Below are positions 9,319 through 18,190 of a stretch of 37,570 bases of DNA, piece by piece. The position numbers were made by a program, and so were the translations under genes. Every line of letters starts with the position of its first letter. Position 1 is the stretch's first letter. The stretch is from Rubrivivax sp. (lineage in GTDB: Bacteria; Pseudomonadota; Gammaproteobacteria; Burkholderiales; Burkholderiaceae_C): contig JAUXVE010000003.1 of NCBI GenBank assembly GCA_030680415.1, positions 1-37,570 of the forward strand, written 5' to 3'. A model generated the notes under the pieces. It was not told the origin of the DNA. It did not search any database and was given only the letters and a program-made list of their open reading frames with translations.

Positions 9319-11332
9319 GCCGCCCGCGCCGCGGCGTGCACCGCAGCGCCACGGCGGCCAGCAACAGCCCTGCGACCCAGGGTGCCGAAACGAGGCCACC
9401 GCCACCGCCGGAGTCGGGCGCCACCGTGTCCTCCGGCGCGGCGGCCACGGTGACGCTGCGCTCGACTGTGGCCGTGTGGCCCAGGCTGTCGGTGACGGTG
9501 AGCCGCACCGTGAACACGCCCGCGGCGCCGGGCTGCAGCGTCGCGGTGGCGGCATTGGTGGCGCTGGCGAAGCCGGTGACGATGCCACCACCTTCGAGCA
9601 AGGCCCAGGCATAGCCGGTGACCGTGGCGCCGGGGCCGGCCAGGCTGGCCGTGCCATTGAGCGTGAGCAAGCGACCGGCCGTCGGCTCGGCTGCGTCAAC
9701 GTCGATGTGAGCCAGCGCACCTGCCACCACCGCCACCGCAGCTCCGGCGTCGACCATGCCGGCACCGCACAGGCCGTTGCTGCAATAACACTGCAACTGT
9801 TCCACGCCCGCAGTCGGCGCGTGGCATTGCGGCACCGGCGTGGGGTCGTCGGGGCCGTTGTCGGCACCGCTGGTCGGGAACGGCCGCGCCGACGCCTGCA
9901 GCGCGGTGCGCACCTGCGCGGGTGTCAACTCCGGCCGATGCGAGATCATCAAGGCGGCCACGGCGGCCACCAGCGGCGAAGAAAAGCTGGTGCCGACGCT
10001 GGCGTTGAAGGCGTCGCTCCAGCCATTGCCGGCCGGTCCCTGCGTGCCGTCGTTGGTGGCGCTGACGATGGGGTACAGGCAGGGGCTGCCCACGGTGATG
10101 TTGACGCAGTTGCCGCCCGGCGCGGCGATCGTGATCTCGGGCCCGAGGTCAGAAAACCCGACCTTGGTGCCGGCGTGGCGCAGCGCCAGCACCGCGATCA
10201 CACCGCGGCAGTTGGCCGGCTCGCCGACCGCGCCGCCGGCGCTGTTGCCCGCAGCGGCGACGATCACCACACCGGCCGCGGTGATGCGGTCGACCACCGA
10301 CTGGTAGGCGGCATTGCAGGTGCCGGCGCTGCCCAGGCTCAGGTTGACGACACGCGCCGGGTGCGGGTTGGCGGGCAAGCCGTCGACCGGCAGGCCCGCT
10401 GCCCACAGCATGCCGGCCTGGATGTCGGCGTCGGTGCCGTAACACTTGCCCAGCACGCGCACCGGCAGCACGCGCACACCGGGCGCGGTACCGGCCATGC
10501 CGATGCCGTTGTGGGTGGCTGCAGCGACCAGGCTGGCGGTGCTGGTGCCGTGCCAGCTGCTGGACGAGGTGGGGCAGTCCGAGAAGCGGCTGGTGCGTGC
10601 TTCGGTGCTGGTGACCCAGTCACCCGGGTCGCTGGGGTCGGCGTCGCGGCCGTCGCCGTCGTTGGCGACCACGCTGTCGGAGACGAAGTCGTAGCCGGGC
10701 AGCAGCGAGCCGCCACTCGCGACGCGGCCGAGGTCGGGGTGCTCGAAGCGCACGCCGGTGTCGAGTACGGCCACCACGACGCCGGCGCTGCCGGTGCTGC
10801 GCACCCAGGCGGCTTCGATGTCGATTGCCGAGGCCACGCCCGGGGCGGGGGCGCGCAGGTACCACTGGCCGCTGACCGGGCCGCCGCGCTGGGCTGCCAG
10901 GTCGACAGGGGGTCCGGTGAAGTACAAGGGGTCGTTGGGTGCGGTCAGCCGGCGCTGGCGGCCGTTGGGCACCGCGAATTCGACCTCCGGGTCGGCCGCC
11001 AGCTGCGCCGCCAGGGCCGCCGCGCCGACGCCGCGGGCGCGCATCACCTGCATGCGCTCACCCACCGCAGGGCCGGCTTCGAGCGTGCGGCCGATGCGCG
11101 CGCCGAGCAGGGCCGCGCGTTCGGCGCGGTCGCTGGCTTGCGCGGCCGTTGCGCCCGTGGCGCGCGCCGTGCCGCTAGCCGCCAGCGCGCGCTTGCGCAG
11201 CGTCGCCGCGTCGGCCTTGAACTGCACGATGACCTCGCCTGGTACCGGCGCCAGCGTGGGGCGCGCGGCCCAGGCCGGCAGCGCCATTGAGATGGCCAAG
11301 GACAGGGCGGCAGCGCAACGGACGAATTTCAT
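9296..11332 (-). CDS. secreted S8 family (subtilisin-like) serine protease with PKD-like domain and C-terminal anchor
   Basis: A 678-residue precursor. Residues 1-23 are a Sec signal peptide (hydrophobic core, then AWAA). About 30-125 look like an inhibitor-type propeptide containing GEVIVQFKADA and DPEVEFAVPNG. The catalytic triad is visible: Asp191 (VVAVLDTGVRFEHPDL), His261 (SSWHGTSTASLVAA) and Ser449 (VGTSFSSPLVAAVAALM), with the oxyanion Asn363 in AAAGNSAGG. Several Cys in the catalytic domain suggest disulfides. A PKD-like region (about 545-635: LTLNGTASLAGPG through FTVRLTVTDSLGHTATVE) follows. The last 38 residues are a Gly run, a hydrophobic segment and an Arg-rich tail, the layout of C-terminal sorting signals such as GlyGly-CTERM. 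ATG 11332 is chosen for the signal peptide. It probably acts at the cell surface or outside; substrate unknown. Confidence 0.92.
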   Translation of the reverse strand: MKFVRCAAALSLAISMALPAWAARPTLAPVPGEVIVQFKADAATLRKRALAASGTARATGATAAQASDRAERAALLGARIGRTLEAGPAVGERMQVMRARGVGAAALAAQLAADPEVEFAVPNGRQRRLTAPNDPLYFTGPPVDLAAQRGGPVSGQWYLRAPAPGVASAIDIEAAWVRSTGSAGVVVAVLDTGVRFEHPDLGRVASGGSLLPGYDFVSDSVVANDGDGRDADPSDPGDWVTSTEARTSRFSDCPTSSSSWHGTSTASLVAAATHNGIGMAGTAPGVRVLPVRVLGKCYGTDADIQAGMLWAAGLPVDGLPANPHPARVVNLSLGSAGTCNAAYQSVVDRITAAGVVIVAAAGNSAGGAVGEPANCRGVIAVLALRHAGTKVGFSDLGPEITIAAPGGNCVNITVGSPCLYPIVSATNDGTQGPAGNGWSDAFNASVGTSFSSPLVAAVAALMISHRPELTPAQVRTALQASARPFPTSGADNGPDDPTPVPQCHAPTAGVEQLQCYCSNGLCGAGMVDAGAAVAVVAGALAHIDVDAAEPTAGRLLTLNGTASLAGPGATVTGYAWALLEGGGIVTGFASATNAATATLQPGAAGVFTVRLTVTDSLGHTATVERSVTVAAAPEDTVAPDSGGGGGLVSAPWVAGLLLAAVALRCTPRRGRLSAPRKV

Positions 11333-11437
11333 CGGCGCAGTGTAGGGTGGGCACGCCGGCCATGCCGGGGCCGGAAGCGAAAGCAAGGCCGCGCCGGCAG
11401 CCGCGGCGAGGTGTCGCCGCGGCACGGTGGCGGTGCT

Positions 11438-12451
<1,014 letters not shown>

Positions 12452-14491
12452 TCATTTCCGGGACAGAACCTTGCGCACCGTGTCCACCACGTTCTGCGCG
12501 GTGAGGTGGAAGTGCTTGAACAGCGCCGGCGCCGGCGCGCTTTCGCCATAAGTGTCGATGCCGACGACGGCGGCGCAGCCGTATTTCCACCAGCCGTCGG
12601 TGACGCCGGCCTCCACCGCCACGCGCGGCAGCCCGGCCGGCAGCACGGCGGTCTTGTAATTGACGCTCTGGCGGTCGAAGGTGGTCGTGCTGGGCATGCT
12701 CACCACGCGCACGGCGATCTTCAGCCTGGCCAGTTCGGCCTGCGCGTGCAGCGCCAGCTGGACCTCGCTGCCGGTGGCGATGATCACCGCCTGCGGCCTC
12801 TTGGCCAGCCCCACCTCGGCCGGCTCGGCCAGCACATAGGCACCCTTGCCGATGTCGTCCAGCCGCGGCTTGGGTGCGTAGGGCAGCGCCTGGCGCGACA
12901 GCAGCAGCGCGCTCGGGCGCGCGTCGTTGGCCAGCGCCATGGTCCAGGCGACCACCGTCTCGGCCGTGTCGGCGGGGCGCCAGACGTCCAGATTGGGGAT
13001 CAGCCGCAGGCTCGCCGCGTGCTCCACGCTCTGATGCGTGGGGCCGTCTTCGCCGAGGCCGATGCTGTCGTGCGTGAAGACGTGGATGACGCGCCGCTTC
13101 ATCAGCGCCGCCATGCGGATGGCGTTGCGGCTGTAGTCACTGAAGGTCAGGAAGGTGCCGCCGTAAGGGATGTAGCCGCCGTGCAGGGCGACGCCGTTCA
13201 TGACCGCCGCCATGCCGAATTCGCGCACGCCGTAGTTGACGTGGCGGCCGCCGTTGGGGGTGCCGCCGTCGTCGAAACGCAGCGGCGCGGTCGACGTCGT
13301 GTTGGTGAGGTTGGAGCCGGTGAGGTCGGCGCTGCCGCCCAGCAACTCGGGCATCAAGCGGGTGAACACCTCCAGCGCCAGCTGGCTGGCCTTGCGGCTG
13401 GCCACGCTCTCGGCCTTGGCGTCGGCGGCCTCGAGCGCAGCCACCGCCGCCTGCACGAAGTTCAGCGGCAACTCGCCCTTCATGCGGCGCACGAACTCGG
13501 CGGCCAGATCGGGGTAGGCCGCCTCGTAGGTGTCGAAGGCCTGCGCCCACTGCGTTTCGGCCGCCGCGCCGGCGGCGCGCGCGTCCCAGGCCGCGTACGC
13601 CGCTTCGGGGATCACGAAGGGCTCGTGCGGCCAGCCCAGCGCCGCGCGCGTGAGCTGGATCTCCTCGGCGCCCAGCGGTTCACCGTGCGCCTTGGCGGTG
13701 CCGGCGCGGTGCGGCGAGCCGCGGCCGATGGTCGTCTTGCAGATGATCAGGCTGGGCTGCGTGGCCGACGCCGCGGTGGCGTCGATCGCGGCGTCGACGG
13801 CCGCCGCGTCGTTGCCGTCGACGGGACCGATGACGTTCCAGCCGTAGCCGGAAAAGCGCTGGGCCACGTCGTCGACGTACCAGGGCTCGACGGCGCCGTC
13901 GATGCTGATGCCGTTGTCGTCGTACAGCGCGACCAGCTTGTTCAGCTTCCACGCCGCGGCCAGCGCGCAGGCTTCGTGGCTGACGCCTTCCATCAGGCAG
14001 CCGTCGCCCATGAAGACCCAGGTGCGGTGGTCGACGACGTTGTGCCCGGGGCGGTTGAATTCGGCCGCGAGCAGCTTTTCGGCCAGCGCCATGCCCACCG
14101 CGTTGGCCAGCCCCTGGCCCAGCGGGCCGGTGGTCGTCTCAACGCCGGGCGTGACGTCGACCTCGGGGTGGCCGGGGGTCTTGCTGTGCAGCTGGCGGAA
14201 GCTGCGCAGCTCGCTCATCGGCAGCTCGTAGCCGCTGAGGTGCAGCAACGCGTACAGCAGCATCGAGGCGTGGCCGTTGCTGAGCACGAAGCGGTCGCGG
14301 TCGGCCCACTGCGGGTTGGCCGGGTTGTGGCGCAGGTGGCGGCGCCACAGCGCCACGGCCATCTCGGCCATGCCCATCGGCGCGCCGGGGTGGCCGGAGT
14401 TGGCCTGCTGCACGGCGTCCATGGCCAGCGCGCGCACGGCGTTGGCCATCAGCGTTGGGTCGAAGGGGGTGTCGGGGGAGGCAGTGGCCAT
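12452..14491 (-). CDS. tkt: transketolase
   Basis: Transketolase moves two-carbon units between sugar phosphates with thiamine diphosphate, linking glycolysis with the pentose phosphate (and, where present, Calvin) cycle. The 679-residue product shows NSGHPGAPMGMAEMAVALW (31-49), GPLGQGLANAVGMALAEKL (122-140), the cofactor motif MGDGCLMEGVSHEA (161-174), and in the middle domain HDSIGLGEDGPTHQ. The C-terminal domain carries IIATGSEVQLALHAQ. ATG 14491 gives MATASPDTPFDPTLMANAVR, a normal N-terminus; an open frame upstream to 14569 is Pro/Arg-rich and has no family character. A TAAAAT hexamer at 14535-14540 is a plausible -10. gap follows immediately. Confidence 0.97.
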   Translation of the reverse strand: MATASPDTPFDPTLMANAVRALAMDAVQQANSGHPGAPMGMAEMAVALWRRHLRHNPANPQWADRDRFVLSNGHASMLLYALLHLSGYELPMSELRSFRQLHSKTPGHPEVDVTPGVETTTGPLGQGLANAVGMALAEKLLAAEFNRPGHNVVDHRTWVFMGDGCLMEGVSHEACALAAAWKLNKLVALYDDNGISIDGAVEPWYVDDVAQRFSGYGWNVIGPVDGNDAAAVDAAIDATAASATQPSLIICKTTIGRGSPHRAGTAKAHGEPLGAEEIQLTRAALGWPHEPFVIPEAAYAAWDARAAGAAAETQWAQAFDTYEAAYPDLAAEFVRRMKGELPLNFVQAAVAALEAADAKAESVASRKASQLALEVFTRLMPELLGGSADLTGSNLTNTTSTAPLRFDDGGTPNGGRHVNYGVREFGMAAVMNGVALHGGYIPYGGTFLTFSDYSRNAIRMAALMKRRVIHVFTHDSIGLGEDGPTHQSVEHAASLRLIPNLDVWRPADTAETVVAWTMALANDARPSALLLSRQALPYAPKPRLDDIGKGAYVLAEPAEVGLAKRPQAVIIATGSEVQLALHAQAELARLKIAVRVVSMPSTTTFDRQSVNYKTAVLPAGLPRVAVEAGVTDGWWKYGCAAVVGIDTYGESAPAPALFKHFHLTAQNVVDTVRKVLSRK

Positions 14492-14534
14492 GGACAGGCG
14501 CCGGACGGGCGGCGTGCGCGTGAGGGGAGGTCTG

Positions 14535-14540
14535 ATTTTA
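14535..14540 (-). promoter_or_regulatory. possible -10 box for tkt-gap
   Basis: TAAAAT on the minus strand, an AT-rich hexamer in very GC-rich surroundings, 43 bases before the tkt ATG. No matching -35 seen. Confidence 0.4.
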
Positions 14541-14701
14541 GGAGGCTGCGCCGGCCGCCGCCCTTCCACGTGCTGGGCGAGACGCGGCGCCAGGCCGGCG
14601 AGCAGGCCGTGCAGCGCTACGTGACCTTAGCCTGGACCACATGGACGCCGAAGAGACGCCGATCAAGATCCTGATGCAGCCGCCCGCGTCCGTCGGGCTC
14701 G

Positions 14702-14725
14702 GGCCGGGGCGCCGACGCCCCGGCC
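14702..14725. terminator. perfect 10-bp hairpin after the sigma factor gene
   Basis: Bases 14702-14711 pair exactly with 14716-14725 around the 4-base loop CCGA. The hairpin begins 2 bases past the sigma-factor stop (14728-14730). No T-tract follows on the minus strand, so it may terminate poorly or act as an mRNA-end stabiliser. The rest of 14570-14701 holds no recognised gene. Confidence 0.5.
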
Positions 14726-14727
14726 GC

Positions 14728-15267
14728 TCAACACAGCAGCGCCTTGCGCGCCCGGTGCAGGCGCACGAACAGGTTCTGTTCGCTGATCGCCAGTTCGCGG
14801 CAGATGTCCCGGCTGCTGGCGTCGTGCAGCGCGCGCATCTCGAGCGCGCGTCGCAGTGTGTCGGGCAGCAGGGCCAGGCGCGCCAGCGTCTGGCGCAACC
14901 GCTGGCGCTGCTCGGCGACCTCGTCGGGGCGCGGCTGCGGGCAGGCCAGCGCAGCGGCAGGGCCGTCTTCGTCGTCGCTGTCCAGGCTGTCGTGGCCGCT
15001 GCGCTGGCGCACCAGGTCGACGATCTTGTGCTTGAGGACGGCCACCAGCCAGCTGCGCAGCGCGGCACGCCCGCCAAAGTGTGCGCGGCCGGTGACCACG
15101 GCTTCGAAGATGTCGTGCACCAGGTCCTCGGCCAACGCCGGGTCGAGCAGCCGCCGGCGCGCGAACTGCACCAGGTAGCTGCGCTGCGGGGCCAGTTCGG
15201 CCCAGCCCACGGCGGGCGGCGGCAGGGCGTTGGCATTGAGGTTCGCGGCGGTGGCGGTGGCTGGCAT
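14728..15267 (-). CDS. ECF-type RNA polymerase sigma factor
   Basis: A 179-residue sigma-70 family protein with only regions 2 and 4, as in group 4 (extracytoplasmic function) sigma factors. Region 2 spans about residues 28-95, with LAEDLVHDIFEAVV and RSWLVAVLKHKIVDLVRQR. An acidic linker follows (DSLDSDDEDG), then region 4 from about 125: LALLPDTLRRALEMRAL and SSRDICRELAISEQNLFVRL, the helix-turn-helix that contacts the -35 element. It ends in HRARKALLC. Such factors are usually followed by an anti-sigma gene; none of the three frames downstream shows one, and a strong hairpin comes straight after the stop. It diverges from the response regulator across a 149-base gap. Regulon unknown. Confidence 0.88.
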   Translation of the reverse strand: MPATATAANLNANALPPPAVGWAELAPQRSYLVQFARRRLLDPALAEDLVHDIFEAVVTGRAHFGGRAALRSWLVAVLKHKIVDLVRQRSGHDSLDSDDEDGPAAALACPQPRPDEVAEQRQRLRQTLARLALLPDTLRRALEMRALHDASSRDICRELAISEQNLFVRLHRARKALLC

Positions 15268-15295
15268 GGCGGTTTCGGCTGGTGTTGGCGATGGC

Positions 15296-15301
15296 TACAC
15301 T
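15296..15301 (+). promoter_or_regulatory. possible -10 box for the two-component operon
   Basis: TACACT in the divergent gap between the sigma factor and the response regulator; it would leave a leader of about 109 bases. -35 match is poor. Confidence 0.3.
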
Positions 15302-15416
15302 GTGGCCGGCCCAGATCGCGCCGACCTCACCGAAGATCACAGCCGGATCACATCGAGATCAGCCATCGGTCCCGGCAGCGGCGTAAGAAACCCCCCAGCA
15401 GGCCGACCCCCCAGCC

Positions 15417-16124
15417 ATGGCCAGCCACATCCTCGTTGCCGAAGACCAGGCCGACATCCGCGACCTCATCGTGCTCAACCTGCAGCACGCGGGCTATGCC
15501 GTCACCGCGGTGGCCGACGGCCGCGCTGCGCTGGCGAGCCAGCTCGAACGCGCCAGCGACCTGCTGGTGCTGGACCTCATGATGCCGGCGCTGGACGGGC
15601 TGGAGGTCTGCAAGGCGCTGCGCGCGCGCGGCCACGCCACGCCGATCCTGATGCTCACCGCCAAGAGCACCGAGCTCGACCGCGTGCTGGGGCTGGAACT
15701 GGGCGCCGACGACTACCTGACCAAGCCTTTCTCGATGGCCGAACTGCTGGCGCGCGTGAAGGCGCTGCTGCGCCGCGCCGAGCTGTTGCGCGCCGCGCAG
15801 AGTGCGCCGGCGCTGCAGCCGGCGGTGAGAAACGGCGAACTGGAGATCCAGCCCGGCCGGCGCGAGGTGCGCGTGGGCGGCCGGCCGCTGGACTTCACGG
15901 CGCTGGAATTCGACCTGCTGCTGCACTTCGCCAGCCACCCCGGGCACGTGTATTCGCGCGCCCAATTGCTGGACGCCGTGTGGGGCTACTCGCACGAAGG
16001 CTACGAGCACACCGTCACCACGCACATCAACCGCCTGCGTGCCAAGCTCGAGCAGGACCCGATGCAGCCGCGCTACATCCTCACCGTGCGCGGCGCCGGC
16101 TACAAGATGCGCGATGCGCCCTAG
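15417..16124 (+). CDS. OmpR/PhoB family response regulator
   Basis: A 235-residue transcription regulator. The receiver domain (4-118) has the acidic pocket Glu9-Asp10, the phosphoacceptor Asp53 in LLVLDLMMPALDG, Thr81 in ILMLTAKS and Lys103 in YLTKPFSMAELLARVKALL. The C-terminal winged helix (about 135-233) shows LTALEFDLLLHFASHPG-like sequence (here FTALEFDLLLHFASHPG), VYSRAQLLDAVWGY and the recognition helix TVTTHINRLRAKLE, then ILTVRGAGYKM. It lies 9 bases before the kinase gene, its evident partner. Target genes are not visible; the cytochrome gene directly behind the kinase is the first candidate. Confidence 0.94.
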   Translation: MASHILVAEDQADIRDLIVLNLQHAGYAVTAVADGRAALASQLERASDLLVLDLMMPALDGLEVCKALRARGHATPILMLTAKSTELDRVLGLELGADDYLTKPFSMAELLARVKALLRRAELLRAAQSAPALQPAVRNGELEIQPGRREVRVGGRPLDFTALEFDLLLHFASHPGHVYSRAQLLDAVWGYSHEGYEHTVTTHINRLRAKLEQDPMQPRYILTVRGAGYKMRDAP

Positions 16125-16133
16125 GATGGCAGC

Positions 16134-17666
16134 GTGACCGTCCGCCTGCGCCTGGCGCTGACGATCTTCCTCACCGGCCTGGTCACCGCCGTGGGCGTGA
16201 TCGCCACGGTGGCCATCGCCTTCCAGCGTTTCGAGCACGAAAGCACCTGGCAACGCGCCGATGCCTTCCTGGCGCGCGTGACGGTGCTGCACGACGACCT
16301 GCTGGACGAGCACCAGCGCAACCCGCAGGAGTTCGGCGCTTTCCTGCGCAACCTCGTGCTCTACGAGCCCGGCAGCCAGCTCTACCTGCTGGACGCCCGT
16401 GGCACGGTGCTGGCCAGCACCGGACGCATGCAACTGCCACCGGGCTTCCAGGTCAAGCTGGGGCCGGTGCAGGAGGCGGTGGCGGCCGCGGCCAGCGGTG
16501 ACCGGCGGCGCGCCGCCTACGTGATGGGCGACGACCCCGAATACATGAACGCTGACGCGGTGATCGCAGCGCGCGCCCTGCGTCGCGCGGTCATCCGCCC
16601 GGACGGCCAGGCCGCCGCCGGCTGGCTGTACCTGGTGTGCCGCAAGGAAGGCCTGCCGGCGCAGCGGCTGCAGATGTTCGGCAGCACGCTGGCCGGCCCG
16701 GCGCTGAGCGCGGTGGCGGCGCTGATGCTGCTGGCCACGGCGCTGGCGGCATGGATCATCGTCGCCGTGACGCGACCGCTGCGGGTGCTGAGCGACGAGG
16801 TCGATGCCGTGGCCCGGCTGGGCTTCAAGGCCGCCGCAGCGGGGCCGCTGGCGGGCGCGCCCGAGGCGCGGGCCGACGACGAGTTCGGCCGCCTGCGCCA
16901 CGGTTTCCAGACCCTGCTGGCGAGGCTGCGCCAGCAGTGGGACGAACTGCACCGGCTCGACCACTTCCGCCGCGAGAGCGTGTCCAACCTGTCGCACGAC
17001 CTGCGCTCGCCGCTCACGGCCACGGTGGCCTGCCTGGAAACGCTGGAGCGGCGCTGGGGCGTGGACGCCGCGCGCGACGACGATCGCCGCCTGGTGGCCG
17101 TGGCGCTGCGCAACACGCGCAACGCCGCCGGCTTGGTGCGCTCGCTGGGCGACCTGGCGCTGCTGGACGAGCCCGAATTCAAGTTGCGGCCGGCGCGGCT
17201 GGAGCTGGGCGAGGTGCTCGACGACATCAGGCTGCGATTTGCCGAGCGCTTCGCCAAGGTCGGGCTGGCCTTGCGTTTCGAGCAGCAGGGCAGCGAGCCG
17301 CTGGTGGCCGACGTCGATGTCGAACTCTTCGAGCGCGCGCTGGCCAACCTGCTGGACAACGCGCTCAAGTTCACGGCGGCTTCGGCTCCCGGCGGCGCCA
17401 TCGTGCTGGCGGCCGGGCGCCATGGCGACCGCGTCCGGGTCAGCGTGTCCGACCCCGGCCCCGGCATCCCGGCGCCCGACCAGCCGCATCTCTTCGATCG
17501 CCATTACCAGAGCCGCGACAACGTGGCTCCGGCCAGCAGCGAACAAGGCAAGGGCCTGGGGCTGGCGATCGTCAAGCGCATCGTCGAGCTGCATCGCGGC
17601 ACGGTGGCCGTGCAAAGCGAACCGGGGCGTGGCACGACGGTGACGATCGAACTGCCGGTGGGTTGA
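16134..17666 (+). CDS. sensor histidine kinase
   Basis: A 510-residue membrane sensor that should phosphorylate the adjacent response regulator. It has two membrane helices (about 8-30 and 187-212) enclosing a periplasmic domain of about 155 residues with no recognised ligand fold. Next come a HAMP linker (about 213-270) and the phosphoacceptor helix VSNLSHDLRSPLTATVACLE with His288. The ATPase domain has LANLLDNALKF (N box), VSDPGPGIP (G1 box) and GKGLGLAIVKRIVELH (G2 box), and ends [11 protein letters not shown]. The start is GTG 16134, 9 bases after the regulator stop. The last 28 coding bases recur exactly at 20832-20859, marking a fragment of another kinase gene there. The signal sensed is unknown. 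Confidence 0.94.
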   Translation: MTVRLRLALTIFLTGLVTAVGVIATVAIAFQRFEHESTWQRADAFLARVTVLHDDLLDEHQRNPQEFGAFLRNLVLYEPGSQLYLLDARGTVLASTGRMQLPPGFQVKLGPVQEAVAAAASGDRRRAAYVMGDDPEYMNADAVIAARALRRAVIRPDGQAAAGWLYLVCRKEGLPAQRLQMFGSTLAGPALSAVAALMLLATALAAWIIVAVTRPLRVLSDEVDAVARLGFKAAAAGPLAGAPEARADDEFGRLRHGFQTLLARLRQQWDELHRLDHFRRESVSNLSHDLRSPLTATVACLETLERRWGVDAARDDDRRLVAVALRNTRNAAGLVRSLGDLALLDEPEFKLRPARLELGEVLDDIRLRFAERFAKVGLALRFEQQGSEPLVADVDVELFERALANLLDNALKFTAASAPGGAIVLAAGRHGDRVRVSVSDPGPGIPAPDQPHLFDRHYQSRDNVAPASSEQGKGLGLAIVKRIVELHRGTVAVQSEPGRGTTVTIELPVG

Positions 17667-17699
17667 CGCGGGCCAGCCCCGCGCCCGGCCCGGCCCTGC

Positions 17700-17705
17700 T
17701 ACAAC
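17700..17705 (+). promoter_or_regulatory. possible -10 box for the cytochrome gene
   Basis: TACAAC about 30 bases before the cytochrome ATG, between kinase stop and start codon; TCTGGAGC at 17721-17728 supplies a ribosome site. Weak, no -35. Confidence 0.25.
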
Positions 17706-17734
17706 AGGGGCTACGCCATTTCTGGAGCCCGGGC

Positions 17735-18118
17735 ATGCGGGGACGCATCGGAGACATGGTTCTGGCCGGCCTGGCCGGCCTGGCTGTCCTGGCCGCCGGC
17801 CTCGCCAGCGGACCGGCCGCCGCGCAGGCCGCGCCGCTGCCGGGCCGCGGCGAGTTGCTCTACGCCACGCACTGCATCGCCTGCCACAGCGAGCAGGTGC
17901 ACTGGCGTGACAGGAAGGTCGCCAGCGACTGGCCGCGCCTCAAGCAGGAGGTGCACCGCTGGCAGGCCGTCGCGCAACTGGGCTGGACCGAAGCCGATGT
18001 CGTGGACGTCGCCCGCTACCTGAACGAGATCATCTATCGCCTGCCCCAAACGGCCGACGTGGTGGGCCGCGTGTCGCCGGGTGAGGCTGGGGTTCCGGCG
18101 GCCCGGGCGGCGCGCTGA
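17735..18118 (+). CDS. exported c-type monoheme cytochrome
   Basis: A 127-residue precursor with a signal peptide (about 1-31, ending AAAQA) and a single heme-binding motif, CIACH at 47-51, preceded by GRGELLYATH as is usual for class I cytochromes c. It should carry electrons in the periplasm. No methionine occurs after the heme motif, so the usual sixth iron ligand is missing; His56 (QVHWRD) or His74 (EVHRWQ) could replace it. The tail (EADVVDVARYLNEIIYRLP) matches the C-terminal helix of small cytochromes. ATG 17735 has GGAG 8 bases upstream; ATG 17756 is an alternative. It follows the kinase by 68 bases and may belong to the two-component operon. Redox partner unknown. Confidence 0.88.
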   Translation: MRGRIGDMVLAGLAGLAVLAAGLASGPAAAQAAPLPGRGELLYATHCIACHSEQVHWRDRKVASDWPRLKQEVHRWQAVAQLGWTEADVVDVARYLNEIIYRLPQTADVVGRVSPGEAGVPAARAAR

Positions 18119-18152
18119 GCACAGGAGGGCAGCACGGATTGTGCCGGCGCGT

Positions 18153-18172
18153 GGTCTTGCTGCGCCAAGACC
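18153..18172. terminator. hairpin between cytochrome and menE-like genes
   Basis: A 7-bp perfect stem (18153-18159 with 18166-18172) and 6-base loop lie between two convergent stop codons, so it could serve either strand. No clear T-run. Confidence 0.45.
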
Positions 18173-18190
18173 CGCAGCCCCGCCTCTTGT

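Noticed and set aside
8891..11290. 799-codon plus-strand frame opposite the protease
   Set aside because: Begins inside the small membrane protein gene and is low-complexity; the protease strand has the intact triad.
15348..17615. 755-codon minus-strand frame opposite the two-component genes
   Set aside because: Gln/Arg/His-rich antisense shadow.
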